Translations under genes and position numbers: made by a program
Notes under the pieces: generated by a model
The model's database searches: none
What the model was told of the DNA's origin: nothing
Seen by the model: the letters and a program-made list of their open reading frames with translations, nothing else
In this document: one piece after another, positions 31,685 through 52,400 of the stretch
How the letters are laid out: every line of letters begins with the position of its first letter
How positions within the stretch are numbered: the first letter of the stretch is position 1
DNA from: Motacilla alba alba
Lineage: Eukaryota; Chordata; Aves; Passeriformes; Motacillidae
Assembly: GCF_015832195.1 (NCBI RefSeq)
Contig: NC_052021.1
Location: 3,658,001 to 3,722,000 of the forward strand
Reading direction: 5' to 3'
Length of the DNA: 64,000 bases

Positions 31685-34113
31685 CTATGCTGTTCCTTCT
31701 GCCTTCCTTTTCTTGGCTGAGGTCTTCTTTCCTCCTTTCTTAGCACTGTTGCCGTACTTTGCTTCCAGCTGGGCGAAGAAGTTATCCATTTCCTTTTCTC
31801 GATCTTTGCCTCGGCGCTGGGGAGGGGGAGAAGAAAACCAACCAAACTCAAACCTTTTGGAACTTCCCAAACAGCTTATCTTAATGAAGTTTGATAGCTA
31901 CACCAAATCTTGGGTTATATTAAACAGCAAATACAAGCTACAGAAAGTTTAGTGTCATCATTAAAACACTCCTGTGAAGCTGCCTAAAACTAGAAGTTAT
32001 TGCATAAGTACTCCAAATATTTATCTCTTGGAAATTTTTAAACAAACACGGGTAACAAAATCCATACTGTACTCTGATTCTAATTAAATTAAAGCACATA
32101 GTTAACATTAAGGCCAGGTTTTAACCTCAGGAATTCAGAAGATATGCAAGGATCCAAAATCAAAGACGCTCAGGGAAAACACAATTATAAGCCAGTAACA
32201 AAATTATGTGCAAGAAACAGAAGAAGCCTTACTTTAATCAGTGCTTCCAAGTCATTTTCTCCACTAAGGCCCAGCTCATCTATAGTCTTTTTTGCCTCTT
32301 TAGCTTCTTTTTCTGCCTAAAAGAGCAAATAAGGTTTTTTATAGAAGTATTTTGCATGTTATCTGACCACATCTTACAGGACTTACCAAATGGTTTTTGG
32401 GCATGTGTGTACAAATATCTGCAGGGAAGTGCAAAGGGTTTCCAAGTTTGGCCACAGAGAAGGAATCAGGCAAGGGAAGCCCATTCTGGTTCCACCACTT
32501 AGCAGAGCAGGAAGTTTTTCTGCTCTTTCAGTGTTGAATGTCATGTTTGTACCCATCCCTGTTCCCACACCCATGTTTTTTTTTGTCTTGGTAGATACTA
32601 CAATAACTTAAAGGTTGCTGTGATTTGCATATAACATTCTACGTGTCCAAAAGCATACGGAAGTCTTATTTAGGCCAGAGCAGTTTCACACCTGCCAGAA
32701 GCCAAGCAAAATGCGTTTTCACCACTTGCTTGTTTTTGTTAACTCCAGCAACTCCCAGCTTTGTAGATAAATGCAGGGACACGCTAAACTGTAATGAGCC
32801 ATTGTGTATGATAAGGAAATAAAGAAGTAGAAAAGCCTTTCACAATGATTTGGGTTGGGGGGGGTGATGACCACGGGTGACCAGATGTGACCAGTAAGGT
32901 GTGTAACCCAGCAATCCTGTGACAAACATCTCGGGAACAGCGTTACTTATTTCTGCCAAGGGGAAAAGTGATGGTAAGTAATTGCTGCAACCTACCCGCC
33001 TTCTTCTGGACGTCATCTTCTGCTTTGATTCCTTTACAAAAGCCTTGTAGGATGGAACCTCCCCGGAGTCGATGGCTCGCTTGATTATTTCCCGTATCCT
33101 GGGCTCATCCGTGTAGTCCACGCACAGCACAGACTCCATGATCCGATCCATGTCACCCTTGAAATCCATGTACGCTGCCTTCACATCAGCCAGCTCTTCC
33201 TCCGAGTTTTTGTAGGTGCTCTTGAACTCTTCGATGTCTTTCACGGTGACCTGGAGCAAAGGGGTGATGCTTTGTGAGTTACAGGACTTAATCACCACGA
33301 GGATTTGAGAGAAAACACATAAAACCAAAAAGTTCTTCTGTCTCCTAGCCCCATCCCGCTCTCACCTTGAACAGCAGCTGCCAGTACTCCAGCCAGTCCC
33401 GCCCGTCCTGCAGCGCCTCGGCGTCCTCATCCACCATGCCCGTCTCATCGTACACTGCGCGCTGCTTCTCATCGCTCAGCACGGCGTACACCTTGCCCAG
33501 GACCTGCGGGACAAACGAGTGGCCAGGAGGTCACTCAGGGGCTCCGTGGGTTGGTCACTCGGGGAGCGGTCACTTGGGGGTCAGTCACCCAGGGGGCACT
33601 GGGGTGGGCACTCAGGGTCGGGCTGGTCAGTGCGGTGGGCACTCAGGGTCGGGGCTGGTCAGTAGGATGGGCACTCAGGGTCGGGCTGGTCAATAGGGTG
33701 GGCACTCAGGGTCGGGGCTGCTCAGTGCGGTGGGCACTCAGGGTCGGGGCTGCTCAGTGCGGTGGGCACTCAGGGTCGGTTGCCCGGGTTCAGTCACTTG
33801 GGGGACAGCGGATCAGGGGGCCAGTCCCTTCAGGAGTGGTGGGTCGGTCTCACCCGTGGCCGCCACCGCCCCCCTCCCTCTCTCTGTCTCTTCTTCCCTC
33901 CCTCCCTCCCTTTCTCCCTCCGTCTCTCCTCACCTGGAAGCGGCGCGTGGCCTCCTCCTTCTGCTCGGCCGGGACGCGGTCGGGGTGCAGGCGCAGCGAG
34001 GCGCGGTGGTAGCCGCGGCGGATGTCCTGCGCGGAGGCGCCGCGCCGCACGCCCAGCACACCGTACAGGTCCGCCGTACCGAACGCGGCCTCGCACTGCT
34101 GCGACAGCGCCAT
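31685..34113 (-). CDS. DNAJC9: DNAJC9, J-domain histone H3-H4 cochaperone
   Basis: Five exons in transcript order: 34113-33934, 33503-33366, 33250-32996, 32316-32233, 31816-31685. Every exon is a whole number of codons (60, 46, 85, 28 and 43 plus stop), giving 262 residues; the human protein has 260. The J domain occupies roughly residues 15-82, with the HPD triad at 43-45 that is needed to stimulate HSP70 ATPase. The conserved middle ([20 protein letters not shown], then [20 protein letters not shown]) is the histone-binding part known from work on the human protein. The C-terminus is lysine-rich ([13 protein letters not shown]). It acts in the nucleus, recruiting HSP70 to H3-H4. The start codon lies in a CpG-rich promoter region preceded by tandem repeats. 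Confidence 0.96.
33600..33785. repeat. 31/32-bp minisatellite in DNAJC9 intron 1
   Basis: Six copies of a unit containing GTGGGCACTCAGGGTCGGG begin at about 33604, 33635, 33667, 33698, 33730 and 33762. The spacing is 31-32 bp and only a few substitutions occur between copies. Confidence 0.95.
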
Positions 34114-34199
34114 CCCGCCCCGCCGGCACCGCGACCAACGCCCCACCGCCCTTCCCGCCCGCTCCGCGCTCGGACTGCGGCTCCGCGGCTGCGCCGGGC

Positions 34200-34625
34200 G
34201 GGAAGAGCCCGCGGGGGAAGCTGAGGGGCGGCGCTGAGGCTGAGGGGAGGCGGGGGAGCGGCCATGGTGAGGGGAGGCTGAGGGGCGGCGCCGCTGAGGG
34301 GAGGCGGCGAAGGAACCTGCTGAGGGAAGGCGGGGGGAACGGCCATGATGAGGGGAGGCGGTGACAAGCTGGCGACGGCGCCGCTGAGGGGAGGCGGGGA
34401 AGGAACCTGCTGAAGGAAGGCGGGGGGAACGGCCATGTTGGGGGGAGGTTGAGGGGTGGTGCGGCTGAGGGGAGGCGGTGACAGTGACAGCGCGGCGGCG
34501 GCGCCGCTGAGGGGAAGCGGTGACAGTGACAGTGACAGCGCGGCAACGGCGCCGCTGAGGGGAGGCGGGGGGCCGGCCATGTTGGAGGGAGGCTGAGCGG
34601 CGGCCCCGCTGCGGGGCGGTGGCGG
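34200..34625. repeat. Complex GC-rich tandem repeats upstream of DNAJC9
   Basis: GCGCCGCTGAGGGGAGGCGG recurs near 34287, 34377 and 34549, with a close variant near 34499. It is mixed with (C/A)GGCCATG boxes and short GTGACA arrays (near 34475 and 34525). Units are about 50-120 bp. The block lies about 90-500 bp upstream of the DNAJC9 start codon, in its presumed promoter. Confidence 0.85.
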
Positions 34626-34924
34626 CTGAGCGGCGGGCGCCGCCTCCTCTCCGCCCCTTAGAGCGCTTGGGATGGCGGGGAGCTCTTTGTTGGGCGGTGT
34701 CCATGGCCTGCTGGGGTTGCTGGGTTCGGGCCGGCAGTGAGGAGCAGCGGGGCGCGCCGCGGCGGCCTCGCTGCCTCTGGGACGCGCTGGAGCCGCCGCT
34801 GAGCGCGGCCTCCGGCCCGCGACCGCCGCGTGCGCTTCGGTCCCGTTACCGGCGCTAAAATCACTTCTATGAGTTCATCCTCCTCGGCTTCCCACATCCC
34901 GCCGGTAAACAGCCGGCTCTGCTG

Positions 34925-35115
34925 GCTTTTGGGTGTGGGCAGGCCCTGGCACAGGGTGCCCAGAGCAGCTGGGGCTGCCCCTGGATCCCTGGCAGTGCCC
35001 AAGGCCAGGCTAGACAGGGCTTGGAGCAGACTGGGACAGTGGAAGGTGTCCCTGCCCATGGCAGGGGTGGCACTGGATGGGCTTTAAGCTCCCTTCCAAC
35101 CCAAACCATTCCAGG
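34925..35115 (+). mobile_element. CR1 LINE 3' fragment
   Basis: Typical CR1 3' sequence: CAGAGCAGCTGGGGCTGCCCC, an AAGGCCAGGCTAGACAGGGC segment, GTGTCCCTGCCCATGGCAGG, and CTCCCTTCCAACCCAAACCATTCC. It lies between DNAJC9 and CWF19L1 and is 5'-truncated. Confidence 0.85.
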
Positions 35116-35640
35116 AATCTTTTGTGGTTCTTTCAGGTCAGGTGAGATGCAGAAAATAAAAGTTATTACTTTCAGTTTCTCGTGCCTGTTGTTGAAATGT
35201 GGAGCGGTTCAGTCCCAATACCACAGAAGGAACAAACCCCAACAGCACCAACTCAGATTTACAGAATTCAGAGGGTAACATTGTAAAACCTTAATAAAAA
35301 TATATAAACATTTAATTTAGAAATCCCCTTTAAAAGCTATTTATAAGGTATCGTTTATTTATAAGGCATTGTTATAATAAAATGTTATAAAAGGTGTCAA
35401 ATACAGGAGAGCTTGGCTGTTGTTTACAGCCTGATGAAGTGCTTGTTTTGGTACAGCTCAGCGTAATAATTACAAATACATATCGAAACACAGTATTTTA
35501 TATAAATATATTTATTATAAATACATACCGAAATGTAGTATTAACACATATAATGAACATTATAATAATTTAGCAGTGTAAATAATCACCTGCAGCGATT
35601 ATTTCACTTCTGAGACAACGACCCCTCTCCTACCCGATCA
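35116..35640. other. AT-rich intergenic DNA between DNAJC9 and CWF19L1
   Basis: Dense A/T runs include several TTTATT/AATAAA words and TATTTATAAGG-like repeats (35340-35400). I see no gene. A possible minus-strand terminal exon at 35638-35687 was examined and rejected. Confidence 0.45.
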
Positions 35641-35799
35641 CCTCTTCTTCTTCTTCGCGGGTTTTCCATGTTTAGTGCCAGCACTGACTGGAGCACCAAC
35701 ACACCAGGATGAAGACACCACGCATTGGGAATATCCGCGATTCCTGCGGACACCGCGATTTGAACTTCCCGGCGATTCCGGCTCCTTTTGTCAGGCTTC

Positions 35800-35914
35800 G
35801 GGCACCGCCCACCGGCAGCCGGCGGAGCGCTCTGGGCGGCGCACCCGGAAGCGGCGGAGCGCTTTGGGCGGCGCACCCGGAAGTGGCGGGAGGTTCGGGT
35901 CGAGCATCTTCGTG
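35800..35914 (+). promoter_or_regulatory. CWF19L1 CpG promoter with duplicated ETS sites
   Basis: A 32-bp unit is tandemly duplicated (35821-35852 and 35853-35884). Each copy holds CCGGAAG (35845-35851 and 35877-35883), the core of ETS/GABP sites. The second copy ends about 30 bp before the CWF19L1 ATG, next to a CATCTTCGTGATGGCGGCGG start context. There is no TATA box. Confidence 0.65.
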
Positions 35915-46359
<10,445 letters not shown>

Positions 46360-46418
46360 GGCGGCGCTGCCGGCGGCGGCCCCGGGCGGGCGCGGGCGGC
46401 GCCGGGCGGTGACGCGGC

Positions 46419-46424
46419 AATAAA
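46419..46424 (+). terminator. CWF19L1: CWF19L1 polyadenylation signal, adjacent to the CHUK start
   Basis: AATAAA lies 59 bp after the CWF19L1 stop codon and 29 bp before the CHUK ATG. Normal cleavage 10-30 bp downstream would fall at or just before the CHUK initiator. Confidence 0.8.
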
Positions 46425-46453
46425 GGCGGAGCGCCGGAGCGAGCGGCCGAGCC

Positions 46454-49400
46454 ATGGAGCGGGGCGGCCCCCCCGCGCCCGCCGCCGGCGAGCGGGCCCC
46501 CGCCGGGGCGGCGCTGCGCGGGCACCCGGCCGGCGGCTGCGGGCCCTGGGAGATGCGCGAGCGCCTGGGCACCGGCGGCTTCGGCAACGTGTGCCTGTAC
46601 CAGCACCAGGTGGGGCCGGGCCGGGCGGCGGGGAGGGCACGGCCGGGCCGGGGCGGCTGACGGCGCTGTGTCCCGCAGGACTCGGGCGACCGCGTGGCCA
46701 TCAAGTCGTGCCGGCTGGAGCTCAGCGTCAAGAACAAGGACCGCTGGTGTCACGAGATCGACATCATGAAGAAGTGAGTGCGGCCGGCCGGCACGGCCAG
46801 GCACGGCGGCACCGGACGGACAGGGAGAGGGGACCGCCGGGGGCAGTCCGTGCACTGGCCGGGCGAGGGGAGTGCGGGGAGAAAGCCCCGGACCGGCTGG
46901 GGAGATGGGACCGTGTTGTGGGACAGCTGGTGCCTCGGCTGCTGAACCAGCTCGGGAGTGGGGACAGCCGGGGTTCGGCCCCATTGTCACCTGGCACGCC
47001 TGTGCTGCTTATCTCTCATCCCATGCCCCAGCTCCTGCCTTGGCCTGGGAGCTGGCCACCCCCAAGCCCCCTGCCCTGTTGTGCTGCCTGGGCTGTTCAC
47101 TCATCTGAAATGCCTCTCACACCACCCTGTGGGCTGAGTTTTGATGTTGTGATTTGGGAACACCCACATGTTCCCATACCCTGCGGTACTTTTGTTTTTG
47201 ATTTAGCAACCAAGGGATCCTGGAATTGCTTTTTTTTCTGTTACGCTGCCGAATGTAAAGAATAAATTCTCCTTACACTTCCTCGTGAGAAAGTCCATGC
47301 TCTGTGCTGCCCACCCTCCCTCTCCAGCAGGTGAAACAGGGCTGGACAGCTTTGGTCTCATGGATGTGGGGGCTGCCTCTGGGTGTTTGGGTCTCACGGA
47401 ATTGATGCTGAGAGAGAAAGATGCTGGAGCAAGAAATCCTCTGTCCCACTGGTGGGAGCAGGGATGCTCCGAGTTGTCCTCCCCGAGGCCTGCAGTGACC
47501 CTGCTGTTCAGGGCTTTTCTGAGCTCCTGCTGTTGCCTTTTTACCCTCACCTGCTCACTGTGTGCCATGACATGGAAACCACTTGCAGGCAACGTGAATT
47601 TGTAAGTCAAGGCTTGGTGCTGTCGGATTTGGTTGCTGAAAACAACCACTGAGTTAATAAGCTGCTCTTGCATTTGCGTCCAGAGGCTTCAGAAGATGTA
47701 GAGATAAATAATTCACATTCATTTCCTTCTGGATATGTCACTTGTTCCCAAGAGTAGCACGTATTAAAGGCGTTCAGGAGGCAGCTGTTTGAATTCAGCT
47801 GCTGGAGTTAGTTTTTCCCTGTGAATGAGGCTTTCACCTGCCTGGTGCAGTTACACATGTGTTAAGGGGTTCTTGTGAAATGCTTGGGCCAGGGGGAATC
47901 TGTTCCTACGTACTCATGCACACACACACAGGTAATGACACTGCCAGGACTGCGCAAGAATTCACAACTGGAGTCTGGATCCCCGGCATCAAAGTCCTGT
48001 CCCTTGGCTTTGAGACATCATTTCTGCTCATCACTGGTGTGTGTATTCCCAAGGTGTGGATTTTATGCATTGGTACTGGTAGGTACCAGCTGATGAGTGA
48101 GCAAGGACTCCTGTGGGGAACAGAAGCCGGCCCTGGAACATAAACCGTGATTGCTGTTGTCTCATTCTCCCAAGAGAGTTCTCATGCAGCTCTCTGTGTG
48201 CTTAGGCTGAACCATCCCAACGTGGTCAGAGCCTGTGAGGTTCCGGAGGAGATGAACTTCCTGGTTAACGGCGTTCCTCTCCTGGCCATGGAGTATTGCT
48301 CGGGGGGCGACCTGCGCAAGGTAACGCCTGCTTTGCTTTCAGTAACAGCCAAATACCCCAACCAGAGCGTGGCAGTGCTGCTCCTGGCACCGGGGCTGCT
48401 CTGTGGAGCTGCTCTTTTTGGCTATGACACCTTGAGAAGGCTGACTTGGAACAGAGGCCAGACAGTTAAAGGAGGGATTTATTAAAAGGATTTCCTCAGT
48501 GGATGCACCTTGGGCAGCACAAGAGCCCAGCCAGGGCTGCACCCAAGGTGAACCAAAATGGTCACAAAATGCACGACCGGTCACAGGGTCTCTCACTTTG
48601 ATCAGTTCTGGAGTTCATTGTCCAGTTCCAGCTCCAGCCCATGCAGTCCCATCCTGCTTGTTTTTCTCTCTTCAGCCCACATTGTTTGTGCTCTTGGGCT
48701 GAGATTTGGATCATTTGTCCTTGGTGCCCAGCTGGAGCAGGAATTGTTTTGTCTCCCTGCTCTGTGCAGAGAGCTCACCATCCCCTAATGTGAAGCTCAG
48801 ACCCACACACTAAAGCAGCACAGAATCTGAAAAATAGAAAAGCTGAAACCTGAGGCATCAGGTACAGGTGTGAGGAAGTTAATGTAGAGTGGGAAAAAAC
48901 CACGTGTGGGAAACAAGGCTTGTGTTTGTGAAACCAGAGGACAAGCCAAGGGCAGATACTCTTTTATCCTGGTGTGTCCTTTCGTGGAGCTGCTTTAGCA
49001 TTAGTGCAGCTGCTGACACCCAGCAGATTTGGCTTTGCTGCTGTGTCTCCGTCTGTTGAGAGTCTGACTGGTGTGGATTCACATGTGTCCAGTGTTACCT
49101 TACTCTGAGCACAGGGAATGAGCCTGTTTCTGCTTGGGACCTCCAGGGATTCTGAAGCTTTGCTGTTCCTGCTGAACTGGGAACTGCCAATCTGCGCACT
49201 GGCAACACCCAGAAGTAAAAGAGCCTCTCAGTAGTTTCCCAGGCAGCGGCTTGGTGACCTGGTAGAGTTTGTGCTCCCTTTCCATTACAGCTGGATTGAG
49301 GAAGCAGCAATTTCCAGAGGAGTGAAGCAGCAAATTCCCTGTCAGGATTTGCTTAGAAATCACCTCATCTTTGTGATCAGGAAACTAATTTTTCTGTAGT

Positions 49401-52400
49401 TTTTGTTACTGGTGTTAAACAGCCCTGGGGAAGGTGAGCAGCTGGTGAATGCAGTAATCCCATCTCATTATATGGTTTTGAGTTGTTAGAAACAGTCCAA
49501 GAGACACTTTTAAGGTTTAAGTCACAGTAAAAGAAGGGGAATATATGAAAAAGCTTTTGGGGGTTGCAGGCACAGGCACCTGGCCACGGTCCCAGAGACA
49601 TCTGGCTGTTGTAGTATTGCAGTAAAAGTTTGGAGACTCCCTGAAGGTAGATCAGAGACCCTGGCTGAGGAGTTAGCTCTACTTGCAATGCAGTGTTTGG
49701 TCACTTCATTTCTGATGAATCCTTAGGTGTGGCGTAGATGCTGAAACAATTTAGGAAGTAACATGCTTCATTCCATGTGATGTTCTGTACTGCTTTAAAA
49801 AAAAATAATATTTTTTATTTCTGATTATGTTCTTTAAATCTTTCTCTTGTTTGGCATCCTTTGTGTTTCATTTTTTATTTCTGATTATGTTCTTTAAATC
49901 TTTCTCTTGTTTGGCATCCTTTGTGTTTCCTTTCATTATTAATTCCTTGTGAATCCATCATGAGGGCTGAAGCATCTCAGTCATCTCTGAAAGTCTTGAG
50001 TGCAGTAAAAGTCAGAAATTGCTGAAGCTGCTTTTATTGACAGCTCATCAAGACAGTGCTGAGGGGGAGCCTTCCTTGCCTGCAGCCCTGCCTTTGTCTC
50101 CTACCCCTTTTCTTTCTGAATTTTCATTTTGTTGGAGTTGTTTTCTTCTTGGCCATGATTTTGTTGCTCAAAATCAACTGCCCCATGCAGCTGGAGTGTC
50201 CCTGAGCTGTGCTGTTTGCTGGGTAGCTTGAAAAGGAGATGGAGAATGTTGGTTTTTGCTGTTAACTGCTGCAAGTGTGGGTCTGAACATCTTTTGCTTT
50301 TTTGTAGCTGCTGAACAAACCAGAAAACTGCTGTGGGTTGAAGGAAAGTCAAATCCTTTCTCTGCTTAGTGACATTGGTATGTAGTTAATGTTTTCTTTT
50401 TGTTTGGTTTTTTTTGTTTGTTTCTTTTTCAAGTGTAGTGGCATTTTCATTTTTCAGCTGACCATGAAAAGGGAACTGAAATGAACAGGGTATTAAAAAA
50501 ATCACGCCCTTGGGAAGTACCTGGTTTTTTTGGACACCATGGGAAGGAAGAGCTGTCTGATAAAGGGCAATGCCTGGGTTTCTCTAGGAAAAAGCTTTTC
50601 CAGGAAAGCTCCTTGTTTTCTTAATTCTCTAACAGATAACCTGTCACTGCTTATAGGAAGAGCTAGTTTTGGCATGAGAAGGTATTTCAGAGTACTGGCC
50701 TGGACTTCTGTCCTTTCAGTGCTCAAGAGGGCTTCCAGCTGAATCCCTGAAATAAAAAGCAACTCTGCTTGCTTTATCCTTGTTCCCCTTCCAAAATGTT
50801 TTGGGTTGTTTTTGTTTTCCTTGTTCCCCTTCCAGAATGTTTTGGGGTTTTTTTTTTCATAGTAAGTTGAGTGTCTTTGGCATGTCTTTGCAAAGATGTG
50901 AAAATGCAGAGGAGAAGAAACACAAGTTTGGAAGCTGTTGAATGTAGAAATGAGCAGTGGTAAATCATGGAAGGCTGGGAATTTGCCCCCCCAATATTAA
51001 GTTTTTATCAGATTTACATTTAATCAATGTGGATTTTATTTCCTGTTAAATCAAACACGTGTCTTCCAGGGTCTGGTATCCAGTATTTGCATGAGAACAG
51101 AATTATACACAGAGATTTAAAGCCTGAAAATATTGTTCTTCAGGATGAAGGTGGGAAGGTAAGTCAGGTGGTCAGTGTGTTTCCACTGTCATTTCTGGAA
51201 GTTGTCACATTGAACTGGACTGAAAACTGAACTGTGCATTTACTAAAAGCTTTAACACCATTGCTGAAGCTTTGCCATGGACTTTCTCCAGGATTTCCAC
51301 TCTGGCTTTCCTCTTGAGAGTATTCTGTGGCTGTCGCTGAGCAGATTTTGGGTTGTTTGGTGGTTTTTTTCCCCTCAGCATTTGCTCTTCTGATGAACTG
51401 TTTAAACTGTTCGCAGATTGTTCACAAAATAATAGACCTGGGATATGCAAAGGATCTGGATCAAGGGAGTTTGTGCACTTCATTTGTTGGAACATTGCAA
51501 TATCTGGTAAGACTCTTTTTGGTGTCACCAGCACTGAGGCAGGGCAGCTGTGGCTTGGCACTGCCAAGGGCTGAAACCTCCAAAAATGGAGATCCTGGGG
51601 ACCTGTCCCAAGGGTGTCCCCTCTCAGGGAGCCAAACCTGGATGCAGCTTTGTCTCTGCAGAAATGCAAGGAAACACCACAGTCAAAGTGTCTTTTTATG
51701 ATCGTTTTTAGGCTCCAGAACTCTTTGAGAACAAATCCTACTCAGTTACTGTTGATTACTGGAGCTTTGGGACAATGGTGTTTGAATGCATTGCAGGATT
51801 TAGACCTTTCTTACATAATCTACAGCCATTTGCCTGGTAAGACACGAATTCTGGAAGAGGTTCTTGGAAGTGCTAACGCTTAAACCTGTGCTGAAAGACT
51901 TTAACCTGCTGCACATGGAGGTTTCTGCTTGTCTTGCTGTGCCTGGAGTGTGTGTTTTTCTTGGTTTTGAAAAGGGTGGTTCTGAAACAGAGAAAAATAG
52001 GAAACTTGGGTTTGTGTTAGAACAAAAGAAGAGGTGAATCTTTCCAGAGGCAGAGTTTATTGGAAGGGCTCCTCTCTTCCACACGGAGATGTTCTGGGTG
52101 GATTGAAAACGGCATCTTTGTCCTGAAAGATGAGTTTGTTTTCTAAAGCTGCTGGACGCTGACCCCTTTTTGCTGTCTTCAGTTCCTCCCTTACAAAAGT
52201 AACACTCCTCAGCATATACACAAAGGATTTTATTTCCCAGGCACGAGAAGATCAAGAAGAAGGACCCAAAGCACATCTTTGCCTCTGAGGAGATGGACGG
52301 GGAGGTTCACTTCAGCACCCACCTGCCGCAGCCTCATAGCCTCTGCAGGTACGTGTGTCCTCATCCTAGGGTGTTGTCATCTATGCATATATTTAACAGG

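Noticed and set aside
34658..35059. 133-codon minus-strand open frame with an acidic start (MWEAEEDELIEVIL)
   Set aside because: Its upstream part is CR1 sequence, and the downstream part is GC-rich low complexity. It does not match a known family and has no splice partner.
35638..35687. Possible minus-strand terminal exon ending in KHGKPAKKKKR
   Set aside because: An acceptor and a stop are present, but I found no convincing upstream exon between it and the CWF19L1 promoter, and I recognise no protein with this tail.
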